Assembly: GCA_026119935.1 (NCBI GenBank)
Contig: JALRMH010000022.1
Location: 1 to 64,000 of the forward strand
Reading direction: 5' to 3'
From: Endothia cerciana
Lineage: Eukaryota; Ascomycota; Sordariomycetes; Diaporthales; Cryphonectriaceae
DNA: 64,000 bases
The position numbers and the translations under genes are program-made. Under the pieces are notes generated by a model that worked only from the letters and a program-made list of their open reading frames with translations, had not been told where the DNA came from and searched no databases. How positions within the stretch are numbered: position 1 is the stretch's first letter; every line of letters starts with the position of its first letter. Shown in pieces: positions 22,166 through 31,940 of this stretch.

Positions 22166-23535
22166 GTGGCTTGAGCGAGGGTGTCTTGCCCGGGGGGGGG
22201 GTGTTGGGGATCACGGACCTCACCACATACCCCGAGAAGATGATCTGGTCAAAAGCGGAAACACGCCAAGGTCACGAGGGAGAACAAAGTGACCGTTCAT
22301 TCATTTCCGAGCAGGGCTTACATCTCCCACGAGATGTGGTTGTAGAAGTCAGCCCCTGTCTCGAGTGTACTTGTTGCTACACGTGCGCGGCAGCCGGCAC
22401 AAGGTGCTCTGGGCGGTGTGGGCGTGACCTGTCCCGCGGCAGACGTTGCAGACTGGCTCTCAGCGTCTGCCCGTGGGTGGTCATTACCTGCCCGCCTATG
22501 TGAGCTCTTCGGCCTGGCCGCGCGTATGCGTGCAACCCACACCCATCCGGGTCGATGCTGCGATCCCACGCGGTTGACATGCGTCCGCTCCAGGGACAAT
22601 GTCGGCCGTGTGAAAATCCTAATTTCGTTTGTCTTCGAGATGATCATGATTATTTCGGACAATCATCCCCGGGCACCGTCCCTCCTTGGCCTGGTCTGTG
22701 ATCAGTCGATGGGGAGACGGACCCGCCACGGGGGCACATCTGGTGGTCAGCTTTCATTGGGAAATACTTAAAAAAAGTTGGCTGTCTCGGACAATGTACG
22801 GCATTCAGAACCGGGCTGAAGGTTCTGAACAAGCCAGGAATCTGGTGGATGAAGTGAGAGGCGAGGCATTGGGCCTGCGCAGGATTCTGGGACCAAACAG
22901 TGGATAGCTGACTATTGAATCTATTCACTGGTCATGTTCAAGTTCTTGCTTTGCTATCTGTGACAATGTGTTGCTCGGAATAATCTCGTCCGTATATAAT
23001 CCCCCCCCCCCCCTTTTTTTTCTTCTTCTTAACCTTTTTCCTTTTTCCTGCCCCCCCGGTCTTCAGTTTCCTCCCCCCGCCCTAGCACTACGCCTCCTGT
23101 TCCACCCCACCTAGCACTCTGCTCTTGCACCCTGGGACCCCCTGTCGACTTGCTGAAGTCTTGGGGCATTGATCGCCCGAGCTGGTGGGGTCCTCCAACC
23201 GTCGTGGCAACGGATAGCGGGGTGCTTCAGCTTAGCTGGACGGCCCCGCACCGCGAAGCTCTCTCTACATGGTAGATATGACGGCGGTTTGCTTCCGATA
23301 AACGCACAACCTTCAGGTTATCCCTCTTGATCTTTCTCCTCTTTTTTAGTATCTCTACGACTCGATTCCTGCATTTCACCTCAGCAGGAACCCTCTCGCT
23401 TGAATTGATCCCCGCCCCACCCCCCCCCCCCCGAGCTCACCATCCAGGGCTCCTTTCCTCTTCTCGACCTGCGCGTCTCCTCGACTAGACAGACCCCCTC
23501 GAGGCTGTAGTGCCCGCGCGACCCTCCCTCCCAAG
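22166..23535. other. Intergenic, promoter of amidohydrolase gene
   Basis: Contains the 3' flank of the CBM48 gene with a G10 run (22192-22201) and, near 22992, a TATA box, C14/T8 tract and long CT-rich leader of the amidohydrolase gene. No other gene seen. Confidence 0.6.
22992..23032 (+). promoter_or_regulatory. TATA box followed by C-tract/T-tract
   Basis: gtatataa at 22992-22999 is followed directly by a run of about 13 C, 8 T and then ttcttctt. This is a typical fungal core promoter with pyrimidine-rich initiation zone, about 540 bp before the amidohydrolase ATG. Confidence 0.5.
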
Positions 23536-24889
23536 ATGTCCTCCCACACCGTCCCGATCCTCGACTCCCACATCCACCTCTACCCGTCGTCCGAGCTCCC
23601 CGCCCTCGCCTGGAACGAGCCGGGCCACCCCCTGTGGGCGCAGCACTCGGTGGCCGAGTACCGCCGCGCGACGGCCTCCTCCTCCGACCTGCTCTCGGGC
23701 TTCGTCTTCGTCGAGACGGACCGCCGGAACGACGAGTCGGACCCCTCGTTGGCGGGCGGGTGGGCGGGCCCGCTGGGGGAGGTGTCGTGGCTCGCGCGCG
23801 TGGCGGCGGGGCGGGCGAGGGCGGGCGAGGGCCACGGCGGGGGGGTGGACGGGGACGGGGCCCTGTGCCTGGGCATCGTCCCCTGGGCGCCCGTGCCCGC
23901 CGGCGAGGTGGCCCTCGCCCGCTACCTGGACGCCGCGCGGGAGGCGTGCCTCCGGGACGGGGACGGGTCCGTCTGGGGCAGGGTGAGGGGGTGCAGGTAC
24001 CTGCTGCAGGACAAGCCCGACGGGACGATGCTGCGGGACGGGTTCGTGGAGGGGGTCAGGCTGCTCGGCCGGAGGGGCTTGGCCTTCGACGTCGGCGTCG
24101 ACCTGCACCGCCGCGGGATGGGGCAGCTGGAGGAGCTCGTCGCGCTCGTGGAGAGGGCGCACGAGGGTGTCGAGCAGAAGGACAAGGTCACCTTCATACT
24201 GAGTGAGTGATGCACCCGTCGGGTGAGCGGGGGGAGGGGGAGGGGGGGAGGTGGCTGGCTGACGCGGGGACCCGTGGACAGATCACCTCTGCAAACCGGA
24301 CCTCACGAACCTCAACACGTCCGACCCGGGTTTCATTGCCTGGAGGACGGCGATGTTCACCCTATCGAAGGCCGACAATGTCTACATGTGCGTCTTTTCT
24401 TCTTGTTGTTCTTGTTTATCTTCCTCATTATTATTATTATTATTATTTACTTCCTCTCTGCCTCCTCGTGTTTCAATTGGTCCTCAAACCCACGTGCATG
24501 ATGCTGACCATCCGTCCACATCTAGGAAGATCTCGGGCGCCTTCTCCGAGATGGACCCCTCCCTCGCCCGGTCCTCCCCAGACGACATTTTCATGGCCAT
24601 CTCCCCCTGGCTCGCCGTCGTGGTCGCCGCGTTCGGTCCGTCCCGCATCATGTTCGGGAGTGACTGGCCGGTATGTACGGTGCCCATCGAACACGCGGCG
24701 GAGTCGGGCAGCAGCCCCAATGCTGAAGGCGGAGAAGGGAGAGAACACGAGGGGCAAGGGGAGGGGGAGGGTGCGTGGGACAGGTGGCGCAGGGTAGTCG
24801 AGAGGCTGTGCTTCATGAGCAGCTTCTCCGAGGAGGAGACGAAGATGGTGTTTTGGGGGACGGCGAAGAGGGCTTATGGGATCGAGTGA
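23536..24889 (+). CDS. Amidohydrolase family 2 protein (lactonase-like TIM barrel)
   Basis: Predicted metal-dependent hydrolase of the Amidohydro_2/COG3618 group, which includes sugar gamma-lactonases. Three exons (23536-24202, 24282-24387, 24526-24889; introns 78 and 138 nt) give 378 aa. The N-terminal metal motif is DSHIHLYP (His12, His14). Strand motifs are FVFVETDRR, a YLLQD segment, FILNHLCKPD across the first splice (His224) and the C-terminal FGSDWPV (Asp304). The region 745-900 nt into the gene is Gly/Ala/Arg-rich with extreme GC content (AAGRARAGEGHGGGVDGDG), an insertion-like loop. Near the C-terminus another low-complexity Glu/Gly loop (EGGEGREHEGQGEGEG) interrupts the fold. Intron 2 contains an (att)7 microsatellite. 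L-rhamnonolactonase is a possible role, but no rhamnose pathway neighbour is present. Confidence 0.83.
24426..24447. repeat. (ATT)7 microsatellite in intron
   Basis: About seven copies of att lie inside the second intron of the amidohydrolase gene. Confidence 0.85.
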
Positions 24890-25608
24890 GTCAGCGACCG
24901 AGCGAGTCAAGCGAGCCGTGACAGGGCCGTATGGCTCGAGAGATGCGATGTGGCTGAGTTGAGTCTACCATCCGGAGGATCCGGCGCGTATAGGCAGGCG
25001 GTACGGGATGGGCCCAGTGCAGATGTCGCATGCAGGTCGGCACGCTGACTGCTGGGGACGCTTCCCTGGACTCCAGGGTCAGGGCTTGGGGAGGAATCGA
25101 CGGGGCCTGTACATGCACTCCTGACACAGGCAGAGGCGGCCGTCGAAGAAAGACACCTGATGGGGGTGCAGGCTCGCCGCCCTCGAGCTGAAGGACCTCA
25201 AGGCCGACGCATCAAAGGCCAGGAGTGGATCCCGGGGCTCACGTGCAGCAGGGCGCAGGGAACGATTGATGATGAGCAATGCCGTCAGCTGGCAGAGCAT
25301 AGTCTTTACTATTAATCCTGATCCCCCCCTTCAGCGATGCTGGGAACACCAGTAGTCTACTATCTAAGGATTTCTAAATAGGGACAACGTGGGTTTCACA
25401 CCCCATCACGTCCCGTGATCCCTGTTCATCATAATAGTGCTGTACTATCTAATGAATGCCATGAGTGCCCAAAGGTCTATCCAAAACGCCTTGCGAGAAA
25501 TTGAACCAGGTAGGGAATCGCCTCCGCTTGTATGCTGGATAGCGCCCCTCCCCCCCCCCCCTTCTTCCGGGCCCCCCGGTCCGGTATATACAAAGCAGGG
25601 GGATCAAC
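24890..25608. other. Convergent intergenic region
   Basis: Short 3' flanks of the amidohydrolase (+) and SUR7-like (-) genes with a C11 run near 25550. Nothing else seen. Confidence 0.6.
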
Positions 25609-27075
25609 TTAGTCCTCCTCTGGCAATGTCGAATGTCGATGTGTCAGAGGGGCACCCTCTTTTGCCCCGTCTGGGGAGTTGTTATTGACAACCGTCGAGT
25701 CGGACCCGTATGACGGCGGCCGCTCGTCCTGGAATCGGATCGAGCGCACGGTATTGCTCCGACTTCGGCCGCCTCCGACCATGTTCGGGTTGGACCTGAC
25801 CGTGTTCGACCGGCTGACCTGGCTGCCGCTGCCGTGCTGGGAATTCGAGCGGCTGACTGCACTCTGCGGTTTCTGGATGTCGTTCGTCGACTGAAGCGTG
25901 CCGCTCCGGCTGTGCCCGCCAGCTGCCTGCTCGAACGAGAAGGCGGTGTTGCTCCTGCTGCGCCCCGGCCGCTCTCCTCCGGCCGTCATCGACAGGTTCC
26001 TAGCGTGCGAGGTCTGCGACATCTGTGACCTCTGCGACCGTTGGGACATGGCCCTGTGCATGCTGGAGTGTCGCATGGGCTTCCTCCCCGTCTTCAGATC
26101 CCGCCGGCTCGTGCAGCAGCAGCCCATGCCTGCGTGCAGGATGAACGCGACAAAGGCGAACCCGGTCGCCATCCACATGTACACAAACATCCGGATGCCG
26201 ACGTAGGCGTGGATGTTAAGCGACGACTGGGCGGTGGCGGCATATTTGAAGACGAAGCTGATGACTGATGCGATAACCGATGCGGCGAAGATGAGGACGA
26301 ACGTCACGCCCGAGAGGAGGGACATGGGCAGGGAGACCCAGCGAGAGAAGATCGCGACCGGAGACAAGACGCTGAGGCAGAAGGCGAGGATGGTCCCGGC
26401 GAGGAAGAACGCGAACATGAGGTGGGAGCAGATCTTGAGGATGTTGAGGATCTCCGTGAGTTCCGTGGGCAGGGCAATAGTAGCGCCCGACAGGAGCTCG
26501 TTCAGGATGATCGATACTGGGTCGAACCAGTAGTAGCTCTTTGGTGCTGAGCAATTTGTGATGCCCCTGGGACGGTGTTAGAAGGGCAGCTCTGGTTAAT
26601 GGAGCTTCAAGGCTGTGAACTCACTCGTCGTCGTAGCCCTCACAGTAATTCCACAGTCCGGGCTGGTAAAAATCATGAAGGCCCAAGCCCCGGGCGATGG
26701 AGTTGATGAGCTCCGCATTTTCAACAGACTCCGGGATGATATCGGCGAGGGACAGCCTGAAGAAGTAGGTCTCGCCCAAGAGCTTGGAGCTCTTGTTGGT
26801 GTTTCCAATCTCGATCTGGACTTGGTGGTCAGCCATGGCCGGTGGGGGGGTGAGGAGGTTTCGGAGGAACCCACCAAGATGAGGAAGACGAATGAGAGAA
26901 AGTAGGCGAAGGATGCGGTCAGGGCGAATATGCGCCGGGCCCTCGTGTTTCTGTTGAGGTCGAGTTTGTACCAGTAGCTGGGAGGCTGACTGAAGATTGA
27001 GTCATCATCGACTGTAGACTTTGAGCTTTTGACGTTGCGCCTCCTAAGGCTTCTCAGCCTGTCTGGCAAGCCCAT
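25609..27075 (-). CDS. SUR7/PalI family membrane protein
   Basis: Four-helix plasma-membrane protein of the SUR7/PalI family (eisosome and cortical-patch proteins or the pH-sensing PalI branch). Three exons (27075-26875, 26815-26625, 26566-25609; introns 59 and 58 nt) give 449 aa. A basic cytosolic N-terminus leads to TM1 at about 48-67. The extracellular loop carries the claudin-like W-x2-C...C signature, GLWNYCEGYD then GITNCS (W122, C125, C136), and N-glycosylation sites. TM2-TM4 follow (ICSHLMFAFFLAGTILAFCL, VTFVLIFAASVIASVISFVF, FVYMWMATGFAFVAFILHAG), ending in a CCCTSRR juxtamembrane Cys cluster that may be palmitoylated. The 180-residue tail is Ser/Arg-rich, with repeated SRSNT/RSNTVRS motifs and a PPSYG element, so phosphorylation control is likely. 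Divergently arranged with the PLC-like gene. Confidence 0.87.
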
Positions 27076-29646
27076 CGCACTGCAAAGAGGTCAGCCGAAG
27101 CCCGAGGGTGTCCAGGTGTCCAGTCCGGGAAAAGACTTACATGCCGCTCGGCCTCGAGTATTGCAAAATAAGAATAAAGATAAGAGAAAAGGAACAAGGA
27201 ACAATCGGAATAACGCATATACACAGCCCGTTGGAGAAGAAAAAAAAGAAGAAAAAAAAGGATCAGACGTCTTCGAGGCTATAATGCACACAGAAGGGAG
27301 GATATCTGTATGGACAGAAAAAGGCGCGTGGCGGTCGTCGAGTGGGTGACACAGCTGGGTGTGAGGATGTTGATGTGAGGGCACAACACGGATGAAGAGG
27401 TAGGCGAGTATTTCCCAAAACCCACAAACCTGCCGGTGAGTGATTATCTTGTCTGTCCAGAGGGACCGCCACAGGTACGGAGCAGTACAGGGCAAGCGCC
27501 AGCGGCAGTGTGCTTGTTTCCTCAGCTTTCTTCAGGTTGAGCGCCTGCGGGTCCAACGTGTGGTCCAGAAGCGCCGGTGTTGGCCTTGGCCTGGTGGCTG
27601 CCCTTGGTAGCTCGTGCTTTCGTCAGATGTCCAGATTGGGTCACCAGCATACACACAGTTACCGGCGGTGGGGTGACGACACCTGATACGGTAGACCACG
27701 TCCACCGCGTCGATTCTTGGCCCCACGGATCAGGCGGAAAAGACGACAGAGGGGCGTAGGGCCGCAGAAAGAGAGGCTGTGAGGGCAACAAGAAGAAAAC
27801 TTGGCTGGTGCCACGACGGTGCTAGGTGAGCGGGCCTCGTGTGGATGTCCAGTGGACACCCAAGCTACCGGGACAAGTATGGATCCGTTTGGGGCCCCCC
27901 TAATGCCAGGTTCTACAGTACGATACCAGCACAGGCGCCCCACAGTGCCGAGTGCCTAGGGCCTAATCGTTGGAGTTAAAGGTGGTAAGTAGGGGGGGGG
28001 AGCCGCGTAGAAGGTACTGACTGCTGTACTATGTAGCAGGGTGGGTCTCCAGCGTGCCGGCCCAGCGCTACCGACCCGCTGCTGCGGTGGCAGGGACCCA
28101 GCCTGGACACGATGGCTCGCCCTGTCGCCTCAGGACCCTGCAGATATCCTTTTTCTACGCGAGATGAAATCCCAATGCCAGTTTCATAAACCCCAAATAG
28201 GAACTGAAGATGTGTCGGTGGCCCATCTGTTGGTCTGGGCTTTCTGTGCTTGCCTCCTACTATGGTATGTAGTATCTGGGGGTGATGTATCTTGCTCAAC
28301 GTGACATGACCCTCAACGACATGACATGGCTCTGCCTCGCACGCCTCTAGCCTGGGCACCAGGAACGCTGACTATGGAGCTGACCGCTAGAAAGGAGAAT
28401 ACGACCAACCTGCATGCACTAACATACATAGTACGATAGTAAGAGAGAGGGGGGAGGGGGAGGAGAGGGAGAAAGACGAAAGACGCCACGGCTTGCGCGT
28501 CTTGGACGTCTGGTCTCGCCCGCTGATGTTTCCATGGTTCTGACGCCGGCAATCACGGGCGAGGTCAGGACAAGTGACGCTGGGGGACCCTCTTAAAAGA
28601 ATTGAGAGACTTTCATGCTCTACGTGACGTCAATTCCTTTTTCACCCCATCTCTGACCGCCCGTCCTGCGACTGCCGGTGTCCCGAGTGCTGCCAATCCG
28701 ACCAGGCAGCCCACCTCTGAACCTGCAACCCCTTCTTTTAGCACACGTGCTACTGCACAGTCGCACCCTTGGCAATGAATATCACAACCCGGACAGAGGC
28801 CGCATCCTGGATACGAGCAGCAGTGAGGGAAGCGAAAGGAGGTTGCAATATCAGGGCTCGAAAATGTCCGTCCGAAAACAAATGACAGGGCCAGAGGTGC
28901 CGGGGGGTCATCTGCTGCGCCTCGCCGTGTCACCCCTTCCCCAGCGCTTGGCCCTGCATGACCACTCGTTTCTCGAGGTCCACTGAGCTCGCGGTGGGGC
29001 CGATCAACTCTGAACGATGGGGCCCGATCCCAGCTTGATTCAAAAACTGGATCCTCGGGCGGTTGGGGAGGAGCTTCAGAGGAGAGGGAGGGCCATGGGG
29101 CCTTGTCGGTAGCAGCTACCAACTCGAACACCAACGACAGCCCTGCACCTCTGGTTTTGGGGTTTTTTTTGTTTTAGTTTTTTCTTCTACCCATCCCCCT
29201 CCCCTCCTCCTTCGACCGGGACAACGGCAAGGGCAGGACATGGGCAGGGCAGGGCAGGGCAGACAGGCAAGGAGCATCCATCCCGTCTTCTGGAACACGC
29301 GATCTCCACACCCGGATGTACAACCTGGGACCATCCTCGCCACCATACACGTACAGAATTTGGACCGCCAGCCCATGACGACGGAGGGTCTGTGGAACGT
29401 GTGGGTACGGTTCAAGCTTGTTTCTTGACTGATAACGATCATCATATCTTGCAACTCTGCCTGACGATCACCAGCCGGCCGCATTTCTTCGAGACCTGGT
29501 GTCCTAACTCGCGAGATTTTCGTGCGCGTTGACAGCGCTTGGGGGAGAGGGGACCTGAGGTGCTTGTTCCAGACATACGCCCAGGCGAGAGCAACGGCCC
29601 TTGTTGGTACCACGGCATCGAACCGGTACGACCTCAGATCCTGACG
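27076..29646. other. 2.6-kb bidirectional intergenic region
   Basis: Separates the divergent SUR7-like and PLC-like genes. A purine-rich segment (27170-27260) close to the SUR7 start is a CT-rich leader on the minus strand. A T8/GTTTT tract near 29161 and a CT-rich block at 29190-29215 precede the PLC gene. An open frame on the minus strand at 28613-29134 has no recognisable features. No gene supported. Confidence 0.55.
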
Positions 29647-31122
29647 ATGGCGCCTCTGAGGCTCTGGGGGCTGATGCTCCTCGGTCTCGGAGCTCTCAGC
29701 CGTGCCGCCAAGGAGAATGACGACGCAGACACCACCACCACCACCAACACCAAGACGACGTCCCCCTCGTCTACCTCATCCAGCTCATCTACCTCGTCAG
29801 ACGGGATCATCGTCCTCACCGGAACCCACACTTCATCCTCGGAGGCACCACCCACCTCCACCAAGGTCTCGACCACACTCACCCTCGCCTCGACGACTTC
29901 CGTAGGGACTGGCCTCGCGAGCGCGACTGATAATGCCACCGACACCGAGACTGGAGGAGTGGTCCTCACCGGAACGGTCACCTTCCTCACCGGGTCCATA
30001 ACGACGACCAGCACAGGAACGGTGACCATATCGGGCAATTTCTCCACAATCTCGTCGACGTCAACCTCCTCAGCACCTACGGTCACAAATACACAACCGT
30101 GCAACAACTATGTCGAGCTGTGCCAGCGGAAATACAGCAACATCACCCAGGTGGGCTGCCACAACTCGCCCTTTGTGCAGAAAGGCAGCGCGGCCGCCAA
30201 CCAGGCCCTGGACGTGATCAACCAGCTCGACGACGGCGTGCGCTTCCTGCAAGGGCAGATGCACTGGCCGGAGAACGACACGGTGCCGCACTTCTGCCAC
30301 ACGAGTTGCGATATCCTGGACGCCGGGCCGATCACAGACTGGCTGAGCAAGGTGGCAAGCTGGGTGTCTTCCAACCGCTTCGAGGTCGTCACGATCCTGT
30401 TGGAAAACGGCAACTACTCGGCCCCGTCCTACTACGCGCCCTACATCAATCAGTCCGGCATTCTGGACTACGTCTACACGCCGCCCTACGCCCCTATGAA
30501 CGTGAGCACCTGGCCCACGCTCGCCGAGATGATCATATATAACACCCGTGTCGTTATGTTCTTGGACTACGAGGCCAACCAGACGGCATATCCCTGGTGG
30601 ATCGATGAGTTCAGCAACATGTGGGAGACCCCCTTCGACCCGACGGACAACAGCTTCCCGTGCACCATCCAACGTCCCGATGGGCTGAGCGTTGAGGCCG
30701 GTCAGAACATGCTATACCTCGCCAACCACAACCTCAACGCAGAGGTGTCGATCCTCGGGACCTCACTCCTCGTTCCGGACGTATCGGCGCTCAACACGAC
30801 CAACAACGTCACCGGCACGGGCAGTCTGGGCGACGCGGCCAGGACGTGCATCGCCTCCTACAATCGCCCGCCGACCGTGCTCAATGTGGATTACTACAAC
30901 ATCGGCGGCTCGTACGACTCCGGCGCGGTCTTCAAGGTCGCCGCCGCGATGAACAATGTCACTTACACCGGTGGGTGCTGCGGCACCGCGGCGACAAGTG
31001 ACGCGGCCCCGACGGCTAAGGGCCCCGGCCCGCTGTTCTGGTACGAGGGCAGGCAGAATGATAGGCGGAGTATCGCCATGTTTCTGACGTTCTTGACCCT
31101 CTGGATAATGTTGGTATGGTAG
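29647..31122 (+). CDS. GPI-anchored PLC-like phosphodiesterase
   Basis: Intronless 491-aa surface protein with a PLC-like TIM-barrel phosphodiesterase domain. A signal peptide (LWGLMLLGLGALSRA) is followed by a Ser/Thr-rich stalk of about 120 residues. The catalytic-type region begins at ELCQRKYSNITQVGCHNSPF (His172 aligns with the first PI-PLC histidine), then GVRFLQGQMHW, HFCHTSCDILDAG (His218), EVVTILLENGNY and VVMFLDYEANQ. The C-terminus is a hydrophobic MFLTFLTLWIMLVW, fitting a GPI signal. Ten or more N-x-S/T sites are present. Known relatives are annotated only as PLC-like phosphodiesterases; the substrate is unknown. The in-frame start at 29647 was chosen because it is the first ATG that opens on the signal peptide. 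Confidence 0.85.
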   Translation: MAPLRLWGLMLLGLGALSRAAKENDDADTTTTTNTKTTSPSSTSSSSSTSSDGIIVLTGTHTSSSEAPPTSTKVSTTLTLASTTSVGTGLASATDNATDTETGGVVLTGTVTFLTGSITTTSTGTVTISGNFSTISSTSTSSAPTVTNTQPCNNYVELCQRKYSNITQVGCHNSPFVQKGSAAANQALDVINQLDDGVRFLQGQMHWPENDTVPHFCHTSCDILDAGPITDWLSKVASWVSSNRFEVVTILLENGNYSAPSYYAPYINQSGILDYVYTPPYAPMNVSTWPTLAEMIIYNTRVVMFLDYEANQTAYPWWIDEFSNMWETPFDPTDNSFPCTIQRPDGLSVEAGQNMLYLANHNLNAEVSILGTSLLVPDVSALNTTNNVTGTGSLGDAARTCIASYNRPPTVLNVDYYNIGGSYDSGAVFKVAAAMNNVTYTGGCCGTAATSDAAPTAKGPGPLFWYEGRQNDRRSIAMFLTFLTLWIMLVW

Positions 31123-31940
31123 CGCCTCGGCCAGACGAGGGGCGTCGATACGGGGGATTATTGTGACTTGATGCCGAGGAGGGATTTCTGGTGAGCTCCC
31201 GCCCCATCCTCCGCGATGGTTGGCATAGGTGGACAGGAGTTGGTGGGAAGGTGGTTTTCTATGGTAAGTATTACTGCCAACATGGCATCATGCACCTTTT
31301 GGGTATGTATCACGCTCATTGCGAGGCGTTCCGGTCTGTTTTGGTTTTGTAGACTGGGTTGGTATAGAGAGCATTGCCAGCATCGCATGCCTTGAAGGAA
31401 GAAGCCGGTCCCTCCTCGATGAGAAACTGGTCTGGACACTCATACAGCAAAGCAAATGTTAATGAATGATCACGGCCATCGGGCCTTGTCGCTATGAGTA
31501 AATCGATTCGAGGTCTCATCTTCATGCGTCGTCTAGCAAGCGATCAAAGATCACAGTTCAAGTCAGTCACGATGGCATACTGTTTGACAATGTTCCAGCT
31601 CTTTTCCGGACGGGATACATCTGCGGTGTGCAGCTTTCCCTTATCCTAGAGGGACATTTTGTCAGCAATTCGCGCTGTTACATATGTACAGCCCCCGCCT
31701 TCCGGATCCAATAGTACTCTTAATGCCACGATCATCGTCAAGATGATGAGCCCGATCCCACTCTCCGCAAGGTTCTCACATGGCCACCTCTCGTGCGCAC
31801 ACAGAGAGCCGCGACCTCCTATTGATGCCCTGATTGCCTAACAATCCTTCTCAGATATCGTCTGGTCGGCTTGCTGACATTCTACTCTTTGATCTTCAGA
31901 CGTGATCAAAGAGCTCTCAAAGATACTGACTTCTACCACT
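31123..31940. other. Convergent intergenic region
   Basis: 3' flanks of the PLC-like (+) and bromodomain (-) genes; no gene or repeat seen. Confidence 0.6.

Noticed and set aside
23485..24206. Several long Arg/Gly/Pro frames over the amidohydrolase exon
   Set aside because: Artefacts of very high GC content; only one frame contains DSHIHLYP.
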